From positions 310,001 through 374,000 of the forward strand of contig NZ_AP017378.1 in the NCBI RefSeq assembly GCF_003966735.1: DNA of 64,000 nucleotides. The letters run 5' to 3'. The position numbers were made by a program, and so were the translations under genes. How positions within the stretch are numbered: position 1 is the stretch's first letter; each line of letters starts with the position of its first letter. This DNA comes from Desulfovibrio ferrophilus (GTDB lineage: Bacteria > Desulfobacterota > Desulfovibrionia > Desulfovibrionales > Desulfovibrionaceae). Under the pieces are notes generated by a model. That model ran no database searches, was not told the DNA's origin, and saw only the letters and a program-made list of their open reading frames with translations. Positions 36,127-44,179 of this stretch are shown piece after piece.

Positions 36127-37536
36127 ATGCCTGAGAATGATTCCCCCAATTATCGTATGGAAGAAGACAGTCTGGGGCCCGTGAGGGTTCCTGCCGACAA
36201 GCTGTGGGGTGCGCAGACCGAGCGCGCTCTGGGACACTTTGCCTATGGCGAAGAACAAATGCCCATTGAAATTGTCCATGCCCTGGGCAGAATCAAAATC
36301 GCCGCAGCCAGGATAAACAGTTCGCTGGGCCTTATTCCGTCCGATGTTGCCGAGCTTGTGGAGCGTGCTGCCTCCGAGGTTGCCGCCGGGCAACTGGATG
36401 AGCATTTTCCTTTGCGTATTTGGCAATCGGGGAGTGGTACCCAAACCAATATGAACGTCAACGAGGTTGTGGCAAACCGGGCGGCCCTTCTAGCAGGGGC
36501 GGAGCCGGGGCAGAAAACTCCCGTGCATCCCAATGATCACGTCAACCGATGCCAGTCCACCAATGACGCCTTTCCTTCGGCCATCCATATGGCTGCTGTG
36601 GATGTGTTGACCTGCAAGCTTCTTCCCGCTCTTGAAAATCTTGCGGCGGCCCTTGGGGACAAAGCCGAATCCTATGTAGGGATCGTCAAGATCGGCAGGA
36701 CGCATCTGCAGGATGCCGTTCCGCTGACTTTGGGGCAGGAATTCTCGGGGTATGCGGCTCAGGTTGTGGATTCCGTGATGGGGTTGCATGGCATGATGGA
36801 TGGTCTACTGACGATCCCGCTGGGCGGAACCGCTGTGGGAACGGGGCTCAATGCCCACCCACATTTTGCAGAGCTTGCAGTGAACGAGCTGCGGGCATTG
36901 ACGGGCTACCCCTTTGTGACTTCCGAAAACCGATTTGCCCAGTTGGCGGCCCACGATGATCTGGTTGCGGCCTCGGGTGCTGTGCGCCGAACGGCCGTGG
37001 CGCTTATGAAGATTGCAAATGACATTCGTTGGCTTGGTTCCGGCCCACGATGCGGCATCGGGGAAATCAGACTGCCAGCCAATGAGCCGGGGTCGAGTAT
37101 TATGCCAGGCAAGGTCAACCCCTCCCAATGTGAGGCGCTGACCATGGCCTGCGTACAGGTGATGGGTATGGATGCTGCCATGGGGATGGCTGGTTCCCAG
37201 GGGAATTTTGAACTGAACGTCTACAAGCCGCTCATGGGGCACTGCCTGTTGTCTTCAATGAAGACTCTTGCCGGAGCCGTGGCGTCTTTCACCATGTATT
37301 GCGTCAGCGGTATCGAAGCCGATGAAAAACGTATTGGTGATGTGGTGGATAAATCTTTGATGCTGGTGACGGCCCTGGCCCCGGCCATTGGTTATGACCG
37401 GGCAGCCGAAATCGCCAAACTGGCGCTTGAGCGGGGCGCAACCCTGCGTGAGATCTGTCTGGAACTCAAGGTTCTGGATGCCGAGACCTTTGACCGTCTG
37501 ACAGATCCTTCTTCAATGATTGGGCCGTCTGCATAG
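36127..37536 (+). CDS. fumC: Fumarate hydratase class II
   Basis: A 469-residue enzyme of the fumarase/aspartase superfamily: DSLGPVRVPADKLWGAQTERAL at the N-terminus, the conserved GSGTQTNMNVNEV, the HPNDHVNRCQSTNDAFP substrate loop, GRTHLQDAVPLTLGQE with the catalytic His, and the signature GSSIMPGKVNPSQ near 323-335. HPNDHVN and the length near 465 fit fumarase C better than aspartase. It interconverts fumarate and malate, oxygen-stable and iron-free. The gene stands alone, with GGAG upstream of ATG 36127. Confidence 0.93.
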   Translation: MPENDSPNYRMEEDSLGPVRVPADKLWGAQTERALGHFAYGEEQMPIEIVHALGRIKIAAARINSSLGLIPSDVAELVERAASEVAAGQLDEHFPLRIWQSGSGTQTNMNVNEVVANRAALLAGAEPGQKTPVHPNDHVNRCQSTNDAFPSAIHMAAVDVLTCKLLPALENLAAALGDKAESYVGIVKIGRTHLQDAVPLTLGQEFSGYAAQVVDSVMGLHGMMDGLLTIPLGGTAVGTGLNAHPHFAELAVNELRALTGYPFVTSENRFAQLAAHDDLVAASGAVRRTAVALMKIANDIRWLGSGPRCGIGEIRLPANEPGSSIMPGKVNPSQCEALTMACVQVMGMDAAMGMAGSQGNFELNVYKPLMGHCLLSSMKTLAGAVASFTMYCVSGIEADEKRIGDVVDKSLMLVTALAPAIGYDRAAEIAKLALERGATLREICLELKVLDAETFDRLTDPSSMIGPSA

Positions 37537-37693
37537 TTCGCGCGAAATTCACTGAGAATCATGTGTTTTCCCACGTTGCAGGCTGTGTTACAGCTTGTTG
37601 ACGACGTTTGCCTCATGTTCTGAAATGGGGTAAGAGCGGCACGCGGAACAGGGACATTCTCGCGCCAAACCGAGAAACGGAGTAGAGACTTTT

Positions 37694-39505
37694 ATGGCAC
37701 CACACGCCAGTAGAATCCAATATATCGACGGTATTCGCTTCAAGCGGATCATGTTTGCAGCTGCCGAGCGGCTGATTGAAAATTATCGCTATCTGGACGA
37801 GATCAACGTCTTTCCAGTGCCCGATGGAGATACCGGCAGTAATATGGCCGGAACCATGCGCTCCATTGTCGACGGCTCGGCCGAGGCTTTGGACGAGTCC
37901 ATCGAGGCCATGAGCAATATCATTGCCGAGGCCGCCTTGCTGGGCGCTCGAGGCAACTCCGGGGTCATCCTGGCGCAGTTTTTCTGTGGTTTTGCCGAGG
38001 GTGTGAAGGACATGGTCCGAGTCACCCCGCAGCAGTTTGCCGATGCCATGACGCGTGCTTCCGAGCGAGCCATTGAGGCGATGTCTTCCCCCAAGGAAGG
38101 CACCATCCTTACGGTTATCACCGACTGGGCCGATCATCTGGGTAAGAACTGCCACCAGTATCGTGATTTTCCCGAACTGTTGCACGATTCGCTGGGCCGC
38201 GCCCATCAATCCCTGAAGGAAACCACAGAGAAGTTGGCTTCTCTGAAGGCTGCCGGGGTGGTCGATGCCGGTGCACAAGGTTTTGTGTATCTGCTGGACG
38301 GGATTGTCGACTTCGTGGAGCGCGGTCGTCTGGATCGTAAGACCGAGAAGGAGATGCTGGCCGGGAGCGGTGGCCCCAGCGGCAGGGTGCAGGAGCGCGT
38401 TGCCGTCGAGGAATTGACCTTCCGCTATTGCACCGAGTGTCTGGTGCGTGGCAAAGGCATTGATCGCGATAGCCTGCGAACCATGCTGACCACCCTGGGG
38501 GATAGCCTGATTGTGGCCGGTACAGGGACCGTGGTGCGCGTTCATGTGCATACCAACGAGCCGGAAACCGTATTTGAGGTTGCCGAACGCTATGGTGAAG
38601 TCAGCCGTCGAAAGATGGATGACATGCTCAAGCAGCATCAGGATCTGGTGGCCAAGGCCCGGCAGCGCGTGGGGATCGTGACCGATTCCTGCTGTGACCT
38701 GCCCGAGGAATTTCTGGTCGACCATGGTATCCGATTTGCGCCGTTGACCCTGACTCTGGATGGGACGGAATATCTGGACAAGGTCGATATCACTACCGCC
38801 GAGTTTAATGACCGTTTGAAGATGTCTACCTCGGCCAAGACTTCCCAGCCTGCACCGATCCACTTCAAGAATCTCTATACCGAGATGCTGGACGATTACG
38901 AAGAGGTGGTCTCCATTCATGTGGTGGCTGGATCCAGCGGCACGTATCAGGCTGCGGCCAATATGGGCCGACAGGTGGATGCCGAGCGCGTCACTGTGCT
39001 CAATGGGAACTCCGTGTCCGTTGCTTTAGGGTTGATTGTGCGTGAAGCATCCTTGGCTGCCGGGCTGGGTATGAGTGCCACCGAGGTGACCGAGGTCGCC
39101 AACGACGCCATCGAAAAGGTGCGCGTGTTCGTGAGCATGGACACTTTGGACTTTGCCGTGCGCGGTGGTCGTATGAGCAAGAAGCAGGGCATGATTGCCA
39201 AGGCCCTGCGCATCAAGCCCGTGCTGACCTTCAATCGTGAAGGCAAGGCCGAGGTCGTGGGCAAGGCCTTTGGAACTCGCTTGGCCGAGCGCAAGCTGAT
39301 GAGCCAGATTCGGGAATACGCCAAGGGCAAGCAGAACATGCGTTTTGCCATTGCCCACGTGGCTGCCGAGGGTACCGCTGCCCGCTATCAGAAGTTGATT
39401 TGGAACGAGTTCGGCGCCGAGCCGCAATTCGTGCTGGAAGCTTCACCTGTGCTGGGCTGCTACTCCGGCCTCGGGGCCTGCGCCGTGGCTGTGCTGGGCG
39501 ACTGA
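37694..39505 (+). CDS. FakA-FakB-type fusion (DAK2 kinase domain plus DegV fatty-acid-binding domain)
   Basis: A 603-residue fusion. The N-terminal DAK2 phosphatase/kinase-like domain (about 10-205) has the nucleotide-metal motif PVPDGDTGSNM (Asp44/46) and GARGNSGVILAQ. A FakA middle domain (about 235-320; FRYCTECLVRG, VHVHTNEPE) follows. A DegV domain starts near 325 (VGIVTDSCCDLPEEFLV) with FVSMDTLDFAVRGGRMS and a C-terminal YSGLGACAVAVLG. In Firmicutes, FakA phosphorylates fatty acids bound by separate FakB (DegV) proteins. Here donor and carrier domains are in one chain and the FakA C-terminal domain appears to be missing. Likely a cytoplasmic fatty acid kinase (inference). Closed by a terminator. 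Confidence 0.88.
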   Translation: MAPHASRIQYIDGIRFKRIMFAAAERLIENYRYLDEINVFPVPDGDTGSNMAGTMRSIVDGSAEALDESIEAMSNIIAEAALLGARGNSGVILAQFFCGFAEGVKDMVRVTPQQFADAMTRASERAIEAMSSPKEGTILTVITDWADHLGKNCHQYRDFPELLHDSLGRAHQSLKETTEKLASLKAAGVVDAGAQGFVYLLDGIVDFVERGRLDRKTEKEMLAGSGGPSGRVQERVAVEELTFRYCTECLVRGKGIDRDSLRTMLTTLGDSLIVAGTGTVVRVHVHTNEPETVFEVAERYGEVSRRKMDDMLKQHQDLVAKARQRVGIVTDSCCDLPEEFLVDHGIRFAPLTLTLDGTEYLDKVDITTAEFNDRLKMSTSAKTSQPAPIHFKNLYTEMLDDYEEVVSIHVVAGSSGTYQAAANMGRQVDAERVTVLNGNSVSVALGLIVREASLAAGLGMSATEVTEVANDAIEKVRVFVSMDTLDFAVRGGRMSKKQGMIAKALRIKPVLTFNREGKAEVVGKAFGTRLAERKLMSQIREYAKGKQNMRFAIAHVAAEGTAARYQKLIWNEFGAEPQFVLEASPVLGCYSGLGACAVAVLGD

Positions 39506-39530
39506 TCCCCGCGAGGAAATTGCAATATGT

Positions 39531-39565
39531 AACCCGCCCTTGGTCATGCCATGGGCGGGTTTTTC
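39531..39565 (+). terminator. Terminator of the DAK2-DegV gene
   Basis: AACCCGCCC (39531-39539) pairs with GGGCGGGTT (39553-39561), followed by TTTC. It lies between convergent genes. Confidence 0.8.
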
Positions 39566-39598
39566 TTTTCGGGGTTGGCCTGGTTTGCTTGGCAGCAA

Positions 39599-40438
39599 TC
39601 AGTTCGGCATGGAGTCGGCGATCTTGGTGTGCAATTGGGATAACTCCGTTTTGCCCAACTTGAAGTAGCAAGCAGCCAGTCCGCGATGGGCTTGGGCATT
39701 TTTCGGGTCGAGCTGGAGCGCGCGCTTGTAGTCCAGAATGGCCGCTCCATGCATGTTCATTTTCATGTTGAGCCATCCTCGGCTGTAATAGTATTTTGAA
39801 CTGTCGGGGATGATCGAGATGGCCTTGTTGATCTCCTGCTTCGCTTTGCCGAACTCGTTCAGGCTCCTGTAGGCTACGCTCATGGAGTGATGGACCGAAC
39901 CGTTTTCTGGGTCGAGCTTAAGCGCGATGCTGAGATATTTCAGGGCGTCGCGAAATTTCTCGTTCCCATAGAGGATGCTTCCCAACGTCCAGTAGTGGCT
40001 TGCAATTTGAGGTGAGTGCTCGATGCTGTTGTAGGCGTCCTTTTCCGCAAGGGCATATTGCTCTGATTTTTTATAGGCCAGGGCCCTGTTGTTGTATGAA
40101 CTGGCGAGTTTATGGCCGGATTCGATACACTTCGTGTAGTCCGCGATAACCTTTTCCGTGGGGATTTTGTCCTCGAAGTTGAAGGCACGTTTGAAATGGA
40201 TATCGATGGGAGTCTTGTCGCCGTTTTGCTCGATGCATGCTTCGATCAGGCTGAGTGCCTTCGACGGATCGCCTTCGAGGAAGCTCATGGCTTCGCTGCA
40301 CGGCCCGGTCGGGGAGGAGTGGCCAGCTGAGGTGGAGCCCGCCATGAGCCACCTTTCTGGAATCAGTTCAAAGTGTATTGCCAAAGGCACCGCCACAGCG
40401 GTGAGTACCAAGGCGACCAGAAAAATCGGTCTCGGCAT
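39599..40438 (-). CDS. TPR-repeat protein with N-terminal membrane anchor
   Basis: A 279-residue protein: one hydrophobic span or signal anchor (IFLVALVLTAVAVPLAIHF), then about five tetratricopeptide repeats from residue 80 onward (segments such as SSYNNRALAYKKSEQYALAE, and AQAHRGLAACYFKLGKTELS at the end). TPR arrays mediate protein contacts, so a periplasmic scaffold role is possible, but no function is readable. The repeat array is complete. Codon usage looks a little more AT-rich than the neighbours. The ribosome site GGAGGGGG precedes the ATG. It converges on the DAK2-DegV gene. Confidence 0.8.
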   Translation of the reverse strand: MPRPIFLVALVLTAVAVPLAIHFELIPERWLMAGSTSAGHSSPTGPCSEAMSFLEGDPSKALSLIEACIEQNGDKTPIDIHFKRAFNFEDKIPTEKVIADYTKCIESGHKLASSYNNRALAYKKSEQYALAEKDAYNSIEHSPQIASHYWTLGSILYGNEKFRDALKYLSIALKLDPENGSVHHSMSVAYRSLNEFGKAKQEINKAISIIPDSSKYYYSRGWLNMKMNMHGAAILDYKRALQLDPKNAQAHRGLAACYFKLGKTELSQLHTKIADSMPN

Positions 40439-40530
40439 GAATCCCCCTCCTGCTTCTGCTTGGTAAAGAAGTCTTTAGATTCGTTATATTGTATTTGATA
40501 TCTGATCAACCCCGAACACGATTGCGTTGA

Positions 40531-40568
40531 ATAACAAAAGGCCGCCGCTCGTAAGAGCGGCGGCCTTT
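40531..40568 (-). terminator. Terminator of the glycine betaine-type ABC operon
   Basis: A perfect 14-bp stem (40537-40550 with 40555-40568) with a 4-nt loop. On the minus strand it ends in TTTTGTTATT. Confidence 0.88.
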
Positions 40569-40591
40569 CTTATTGGCGAATGGCGGCTAGA

Positions 40592-41440
40592 CTACTTCAG
40601 CCAGGAATCCACGGTCTCGGGGAATTCCTTGATGAAGCGCTTGGCGTTCTCGTAACGGTCAGCGCCGGGCTCCTGGTTCCAGGCCATGAGCGTCTGCATC
40701 TGCACGGCGTCCTTGTACTCGAACTTGTCCAGGAAGGCATAGACTTCGGGCTTGTCCTTGGAGAGGCCCTTGCGCACGATGGTATCGATGTGCTCTTCGC
40801 CACCCAGGGTGCCCTTGGGGTCGGCCAGATATTTGAGGTCCCACTTGCCGAACATCCAGTGTGGGGACCAGGCGGTAACAACTACCCATTCGTTGTTCTT
40901 GATGGCATTGGACAGGGCGGCGGTCATGGTGGCGCCGCTGCCTTCCATGAGTTCCAACTTCAGATCGTAGTCTTTCACGGCCTGCTCGGAGAGGCGCATC
41001 AGGCCCGCACCGGGGTCGATGCCGATGATCCTGCCGTCAAACTTGTCGGCGTACTTGTTCAGGTCAGCAATGGACTCGGCCTTGACGTAGGAGGGGACAG
41101 CCCAGCCCAGCTTGGCTCCGCCAACGATGGGGCCGAGGTTCTCGACCTTGTCTTTGACTTTGGCCAGGTAGTCGGCGTGGGTCACGGGCAGCCATGCGGT
41201 GACCATGCCGTCCACGTCGCCGGTGCCTACAGCCTGCCACATGGCAGCAGCGGCAACGGGGATGATTTCAACTTCATAACCCATTTTTTCCTGCAGGACC
41301 GCCTGAACCAGGTTGGTGCTGGCGGCGGCGCAATCCCATTCAACATAAGCGATCTTGATCTCGTCCTTGGCGAAGCCGGGGACGGCAATGGCTGCGATGA
41401 TCAGTGCAGCGGTCATAATGGCCAGCAATCGTTTTAGCAT
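40592..41440 (-). CDS. Glycine betaine/proline-type ABC substrate-binding protein (ProX/OpuAC)
   Basis: About 282 residues: signal peptide MLKRLLAIMTAALIIAAIAVPG, then IKIAYVEWDCAAASTNLV, the OpuAC start with a conserved Trp, and MVTAWLPVTHADYL and VVTAWSPHWMFGKWDLKYL, whose tryptophans form the aromatic cage for quaternary amines. It binds an osmoprotectant or related amine in the periplasm. Last gene of the proVWX-type operon. The start at 41440 has GGAGG upstream; the same frame stays open far upstream to 42154 but that part is antisense-like to nothing real and overlaps the permease gene in another frame. Confidence 0.92.
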   Translation of the reverse strand: MLKRLLAIMTAALIIAAIAVPGFAKDEIKIAYVEWDCAAASTNLVQAVLQEKMGYEVEIIPVAAAAMWQAVGTGDVDGMVTAWLPVTHADYLAKVKDKVENLGPIVGGAKLGWAVPSYVKAESIADLNKYADKFDGRIIGIDPGAGLMRLSEQAVKDYDLKLELMEGSGATMTAALSNAIKNNEWVVVTAWSPHWMFGKWDLKYLADPKGTLGGEEHIDTIVRKGLSKDKPEVYAFLDKFEYKDAVQMQTLMAWNQEPGADRYENAKRFIKEFPETVDSWLK

Positions 41441-41469
41441 GAAACCTCCAAATCGTGGTTGTGGTTGAT

Positions 41470-42303
41470 TTATCTTTTTGCTCCGACCTTTTGGAGCACT
41501 CGGTCCAGAATGATGGCTACGATGACGATGCCGATGCCCGCCTCGAAGCCGTTGCCCATTTGCAGTCTCTGGATGGCCTTCCAGACTTCGCCACCCAGTC
41601 CTTTGGCGCCGATCATCGCAGAGATGACGACCATGGACAGAGCCAGCATGACGGTTTGGTTGATGCCCGCCATGATGGTGGGCGTTGCCAGGGGCAGCTC
41701 CAGCTTGAAGAGTCGTTGCCATCGGTTGGAGCCAAAGGCCTCGGCACACTCCACCAGTTCGGGTGGAACCTGCTTGATGCCAAGGCAGGTCAGGCGGATG
41801 GCGGGAGGCATGGCGAAGATGACAGTGGAGAAGATCGCCGCCACTTTGCCCAGTCCGAAAAAGGGGATGGCTGGGATCAGGTAGACGAACGCAGGCATGG
41901 TCTGCATCACGTCCAGGACTGGCATCACCAGGCGATAGGCGGTACGGCTCATGGCTGCGGCAATGCCAAGCGGCATCCCGATTGAAATAGCCACCAGCGT
42001 GGACAGAATGACCAGGGCGATGGTGCTCACCGTGGCGCTCCACAGGCCCAGGTTCCAGATCAGGCCCAACCCCAAGAGTGTCAGCAAGGTGATTCCTTTG
42101 CTGCCTCGGGTGAGTTTGTAAGCCAGGGCGGCAGCGATGAGGATGAACAACCACGGCGGTAGTGCCATCATGGCGTCTTCCACGACATCCAGGATGCTGC
42201 CCAGGGCCACGGAAAAGGCTTTGGTGGCAAAGGAAAGATGCTCGACCAAGAAGTCGATACTGGTTTCTATGATCTGCCCGAGGGGGAATTTAGGGATGGT
42301 CAT
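41470..42303 (-). CDS. proW: Glycine betaine/proline-type ABC permease (ProW)
   Basis: A 277-residue inner membrane protein with about six to seven spans and the permease loop ECAEAFGSNRWQRLFKLELPLATPTIMAGINQ. VMQTMPAFVYLIPAIPFFGLGKV is highly characteristic of ProW/OpuAB. It forms the channel between the CBS-containing ATPase and the binding protein. The ATG lies one base past the ATPase stop, so translation is coupled. The symbol refers to the family; substrate specificity is not proven. Confidence 0.92.
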   Translation of the reverse strand: MTIPKFPLGQIIETSIDFLVEHLSFATKAFSVALGSILDVVEDAMMALPPWLFILIAAALAYKLTRGSKGITLLTLLGLGLIWNLGLWSATVSTIALVILSTLVAISIGMPLGIAAAMSRTAYRLVMPVLDVMQTMPAFVYLIPAIPFFGLGKVAAIFSTVIFAMPPAIRLTCLGIKQVPPELVECAEAFGSNRWQRLFKLELPLATPTIMAGINQTVMLALSMVVISAMIGAKGLGGEVWKAIQRLQMGNGFEAGIGIVIVAIILDRVLQKVGAKR

Positions 42304-42304
42304 C

Positions 42305-43495
42305 TTAGTTTCCTCCTCGCTCTGCGATGGCGCCCAGGAGAGTGCCGCGTACGATCACTCCCTTGAATTTTCCAGAGGGGCCTGTCACCGGCAACGGATA
42401 GGGCAGGTCGTGAATGATTTGGATCAGGTCTGTGGCCTGAGTATCCAATTGAACTTCCTTGAAGTCACGGCGCAGGATGGATTCGATGTCATCACTGCCG
42501 CGTTCGCGTAGGGCTGCGCAGTCTTCAATAGTCACGATGCCAGCCGGAGTTTTGTTCTTATTGAGGAAGAAGAGCGAACCGATGGCGCTCTGCTTCATCT
42601 TGCGGATGGCAGAGCGGGGTCCGTCGGTCCCGAGGTAGGCGACGGCTTCGGACTTCTTCATGACCATTTCCGCGGTGAGGACCTTGGTAATGTCAACGTC
42701 CTCTACAAAACGTTCCACGTAGTCGGTGGCGGGCTCGGTCAGAATTTCTTCGGGAGTGCCTACCTGAACGATGCGTCCGTCTTTCATGAGGACGATTCGG
42801 TCTCCCAGCTTCAGGGCCTCGTCCAGGTCGTGACTGATGAACAGGATGGTTTTTTGCATTTCATCCTGAAGGTTGACCAGTTCGTCCTGCATGTCGCGGC
42901 GGATGAGCGGATCCAGTGCCGAGAAGGCCTCGTCCATGAGCAGAATGTCGGGATCAAGTGCCAGGGCACGGGCCAGACCAACGCGCTGTTGCATGCCGCC
43001 AGAGAGTTGCTTGGGATAGGAGTTTTCCCATCCCTTCAGGCCCACAAGCTCAAGAGCGTTCTCGGCCTTTTCCCGACGTGTGTCGGCGTCCATGCCCTGA
43101 ATTTCCAGGCCATATTCGGTGTTCTGGCAGACCGTGCGGTGTGGGAATAGGGCAAAATTCTGGAAAACCATGCCCAACTTTTCCTGCCTGAATTTGCGCA
43201 GGTCATCGATATTCAGGGAGCGGATATCTACTCCGTCTACAGCGATCTTGCCCGCAGTGGGTTCGATCAGGCGGTTGATGCAGCGCACCAGAGTGGATTT
43301 TCCACTGCCGGAAAGCCCCATTACGACAACGATTTCGCCTTCTTTCACGGTAAAGGATGCGTCGTTGATGCCAACGCTTTGTGCGGTTTTCTTATGGATT
43401 TCTTCCTTGCTTGCCCCTTCTTGCAGGAGCTTCAAGGCTTTTTCAGGAGTATTCCCGAAAATTTTGTAAAGGTTTTCGACGACGATTTTGGACAT
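42305..43495 (-). CDS. proV: Glycine betaine/proline-type ABC ATPase with CBS domains (ProV)
   Basis: A 396-residue ATPase: a ProV-specific N-terminal extension ([20 protein letters not shown]), Walker [11 protein letters not shown]-loop [14 protein letters not shown], signature [15 protein letters not shown], Walker [14 protein letters not shown] and switch [14 protein letters not shown]. Tandem CBS domains follow (about 275-390), which in OpuA-type systems sense ionic strength. First gene of the operon, preceded by a 0.7 kb gene-free region with a strong imperfect hairpin. Imports osmoprotectants under high salinity (family knowledge). Confidence 0.93.
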   Translation of the reverse strand: MSKIVVENLYKIFGNTPEKALKLLQEGASKEEIHKKTAQSVGINDASFTVKEGEIVVVMGLSGSGKSTLVRCINRLIEPTAGKIAVDGVDIRSLNIDDLRKFRQEKLGMVFQNFALFPHRTVCQNTEYGLEIQGMDADTRREKAENALELVGLKGWENSYPKQLSGGMQQRVGLARALALDPDILLMDEAFSALDPLIRRDMQDELVNLQDEMQKTILFISHDLDEALKLGDRIVLMKDGRIVQVGTPEEILTEPATDYVERFVEDVDITKVLTAEMVMKKSEAVAYLGTDGPRSAIRKMKQSAIGSLFFLNKNKTPAGIVTIEDCAALRERGSDDIESILRRDFKEVQLDTQATDLIQIIHDLPYPLPVTGPSGKFKGVIVRGTLLGAIAERGGN

Positions 43496-43629
43496 TCTGA
43501 CTCCGGGTTGTGGTCAATGACAATGCAATCGCTCGCTTTGCCTGGGGGCAAAACGGGCTGCATTTCATACTAAGAAAAGAGAGGGGTGCTATTATTAGAG
43601 CTGGTGGCAGCAAATAACGAGAGGATACC

Positions 43630-43684
43630 GTCCCCTGAGTCCGCGAGGCAGCTTTGGGCGGAGCCCGCTGGGCGGATGAGGGAC
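43630..43684. other. Strong imperfect hairpin upstream of proV, possible structured RNA
   Basis: Four nested helices are visible: GTCCC/GGGAC (43630-34, 43680-84), TCCGC/GCGGA (43640-44, 43672-76), CAGC/GCTG (43649-52, 43667-70) and GGGC/GCCC (43656-59, 43663-66) with a 3-base loop. There is no T tract. The element lies 135-190 bases before proV on its leader strand. No known riboswitch class was recognised. Confidence 0.45.
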
Positions 43685-44124
43685 TGAACTTCCTTCGTTG
43701 TTACTTTGAGAAATGTGTGCTTTAAGTACTGTAGCTTTAGTATGCATGCTGTAGTAATGTACGTTGTTAGAGAGAAGTATGTATGTTGTGATGGTGTCCG
43801 TGCTGTTGTTCGGGTGCTTGTGGATGGTGATGAGAGAATGTTGTGACTTGAGTTGTGGCTTGGCTTGATTAACGAGCGAGAGCTGGTTCTCTAGCGTATT
43901 CTGTTTTGTTTTTTATCAATAATATATCTACTGGATTGAGTTGAGCTTGTCAACTACAGTCAATATTGGATGATGATACAGAATCTCATAATGCGAGAAA
44001 GGTCTGACAGTTAAGAGCCCTGCTGAGAAGAACGAGACTCCCTGAAAGTCCTTTAGAGTGGATTATTCTTTAAAATACTCCATCAAGCTCAGTCATCGGT
44101 CGAGGCGGGGGTTGTCGGGCACGG

Positions 44125-44158
44125 AAAAGGCCCCTTTCCCGGAGGAAAGAGGCCTTTT
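44125..44158 (-). terminator. Terminator of the pnt operon
   Basis: AAAAGGCC (44125-44132) pairs with GGCCTTTT (44151-44158), extended inward by CTTTCC/GGAAAG around one mismatch. On the minus strand it ends in TTTTCC. Confidence 0.8.
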
Positions 44159-44179
44159 GCTTGGTTGCTATTGGGAGAG

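Larger units (their letters stand above)
43496..44179. other. 684-base gene-free region upstream of proV
   Basis: There is no coding frame with family features. The part nearest proV contains a GC-rich imperfect hairpin (43630-43684). The middle (about 43690-44090) is markedly AT-richer than the rest of the window and shows no repeat, tRNA or recognisable promoter. The far end holds the pntB terminator. Confidence 0.6.

Noticed and set aside
37613-38920. Long open frame (435 codons) on the minus strand
   Set aside because: Antisense to the DAK2-DegV gene, which has clear family motifs; the frame has low-complexity His/Gln-rich composition and no family features.
41441-42154. N-terminal extension of the glycine betaine-binding protein frame
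   Set aside because: It overlaps the proW gene in another frame; the signal peptide and ribosome site place the true start at 41440.
43630-43684. Hairpin considered as tRNA (including tRNA-Sec), hammerhead ribozyme or terminator
   Set aside because: No T-arm, no CCA, no CUGAUGA/GAAA ribozyme core and no T tract; kept only as an unassigned structure.
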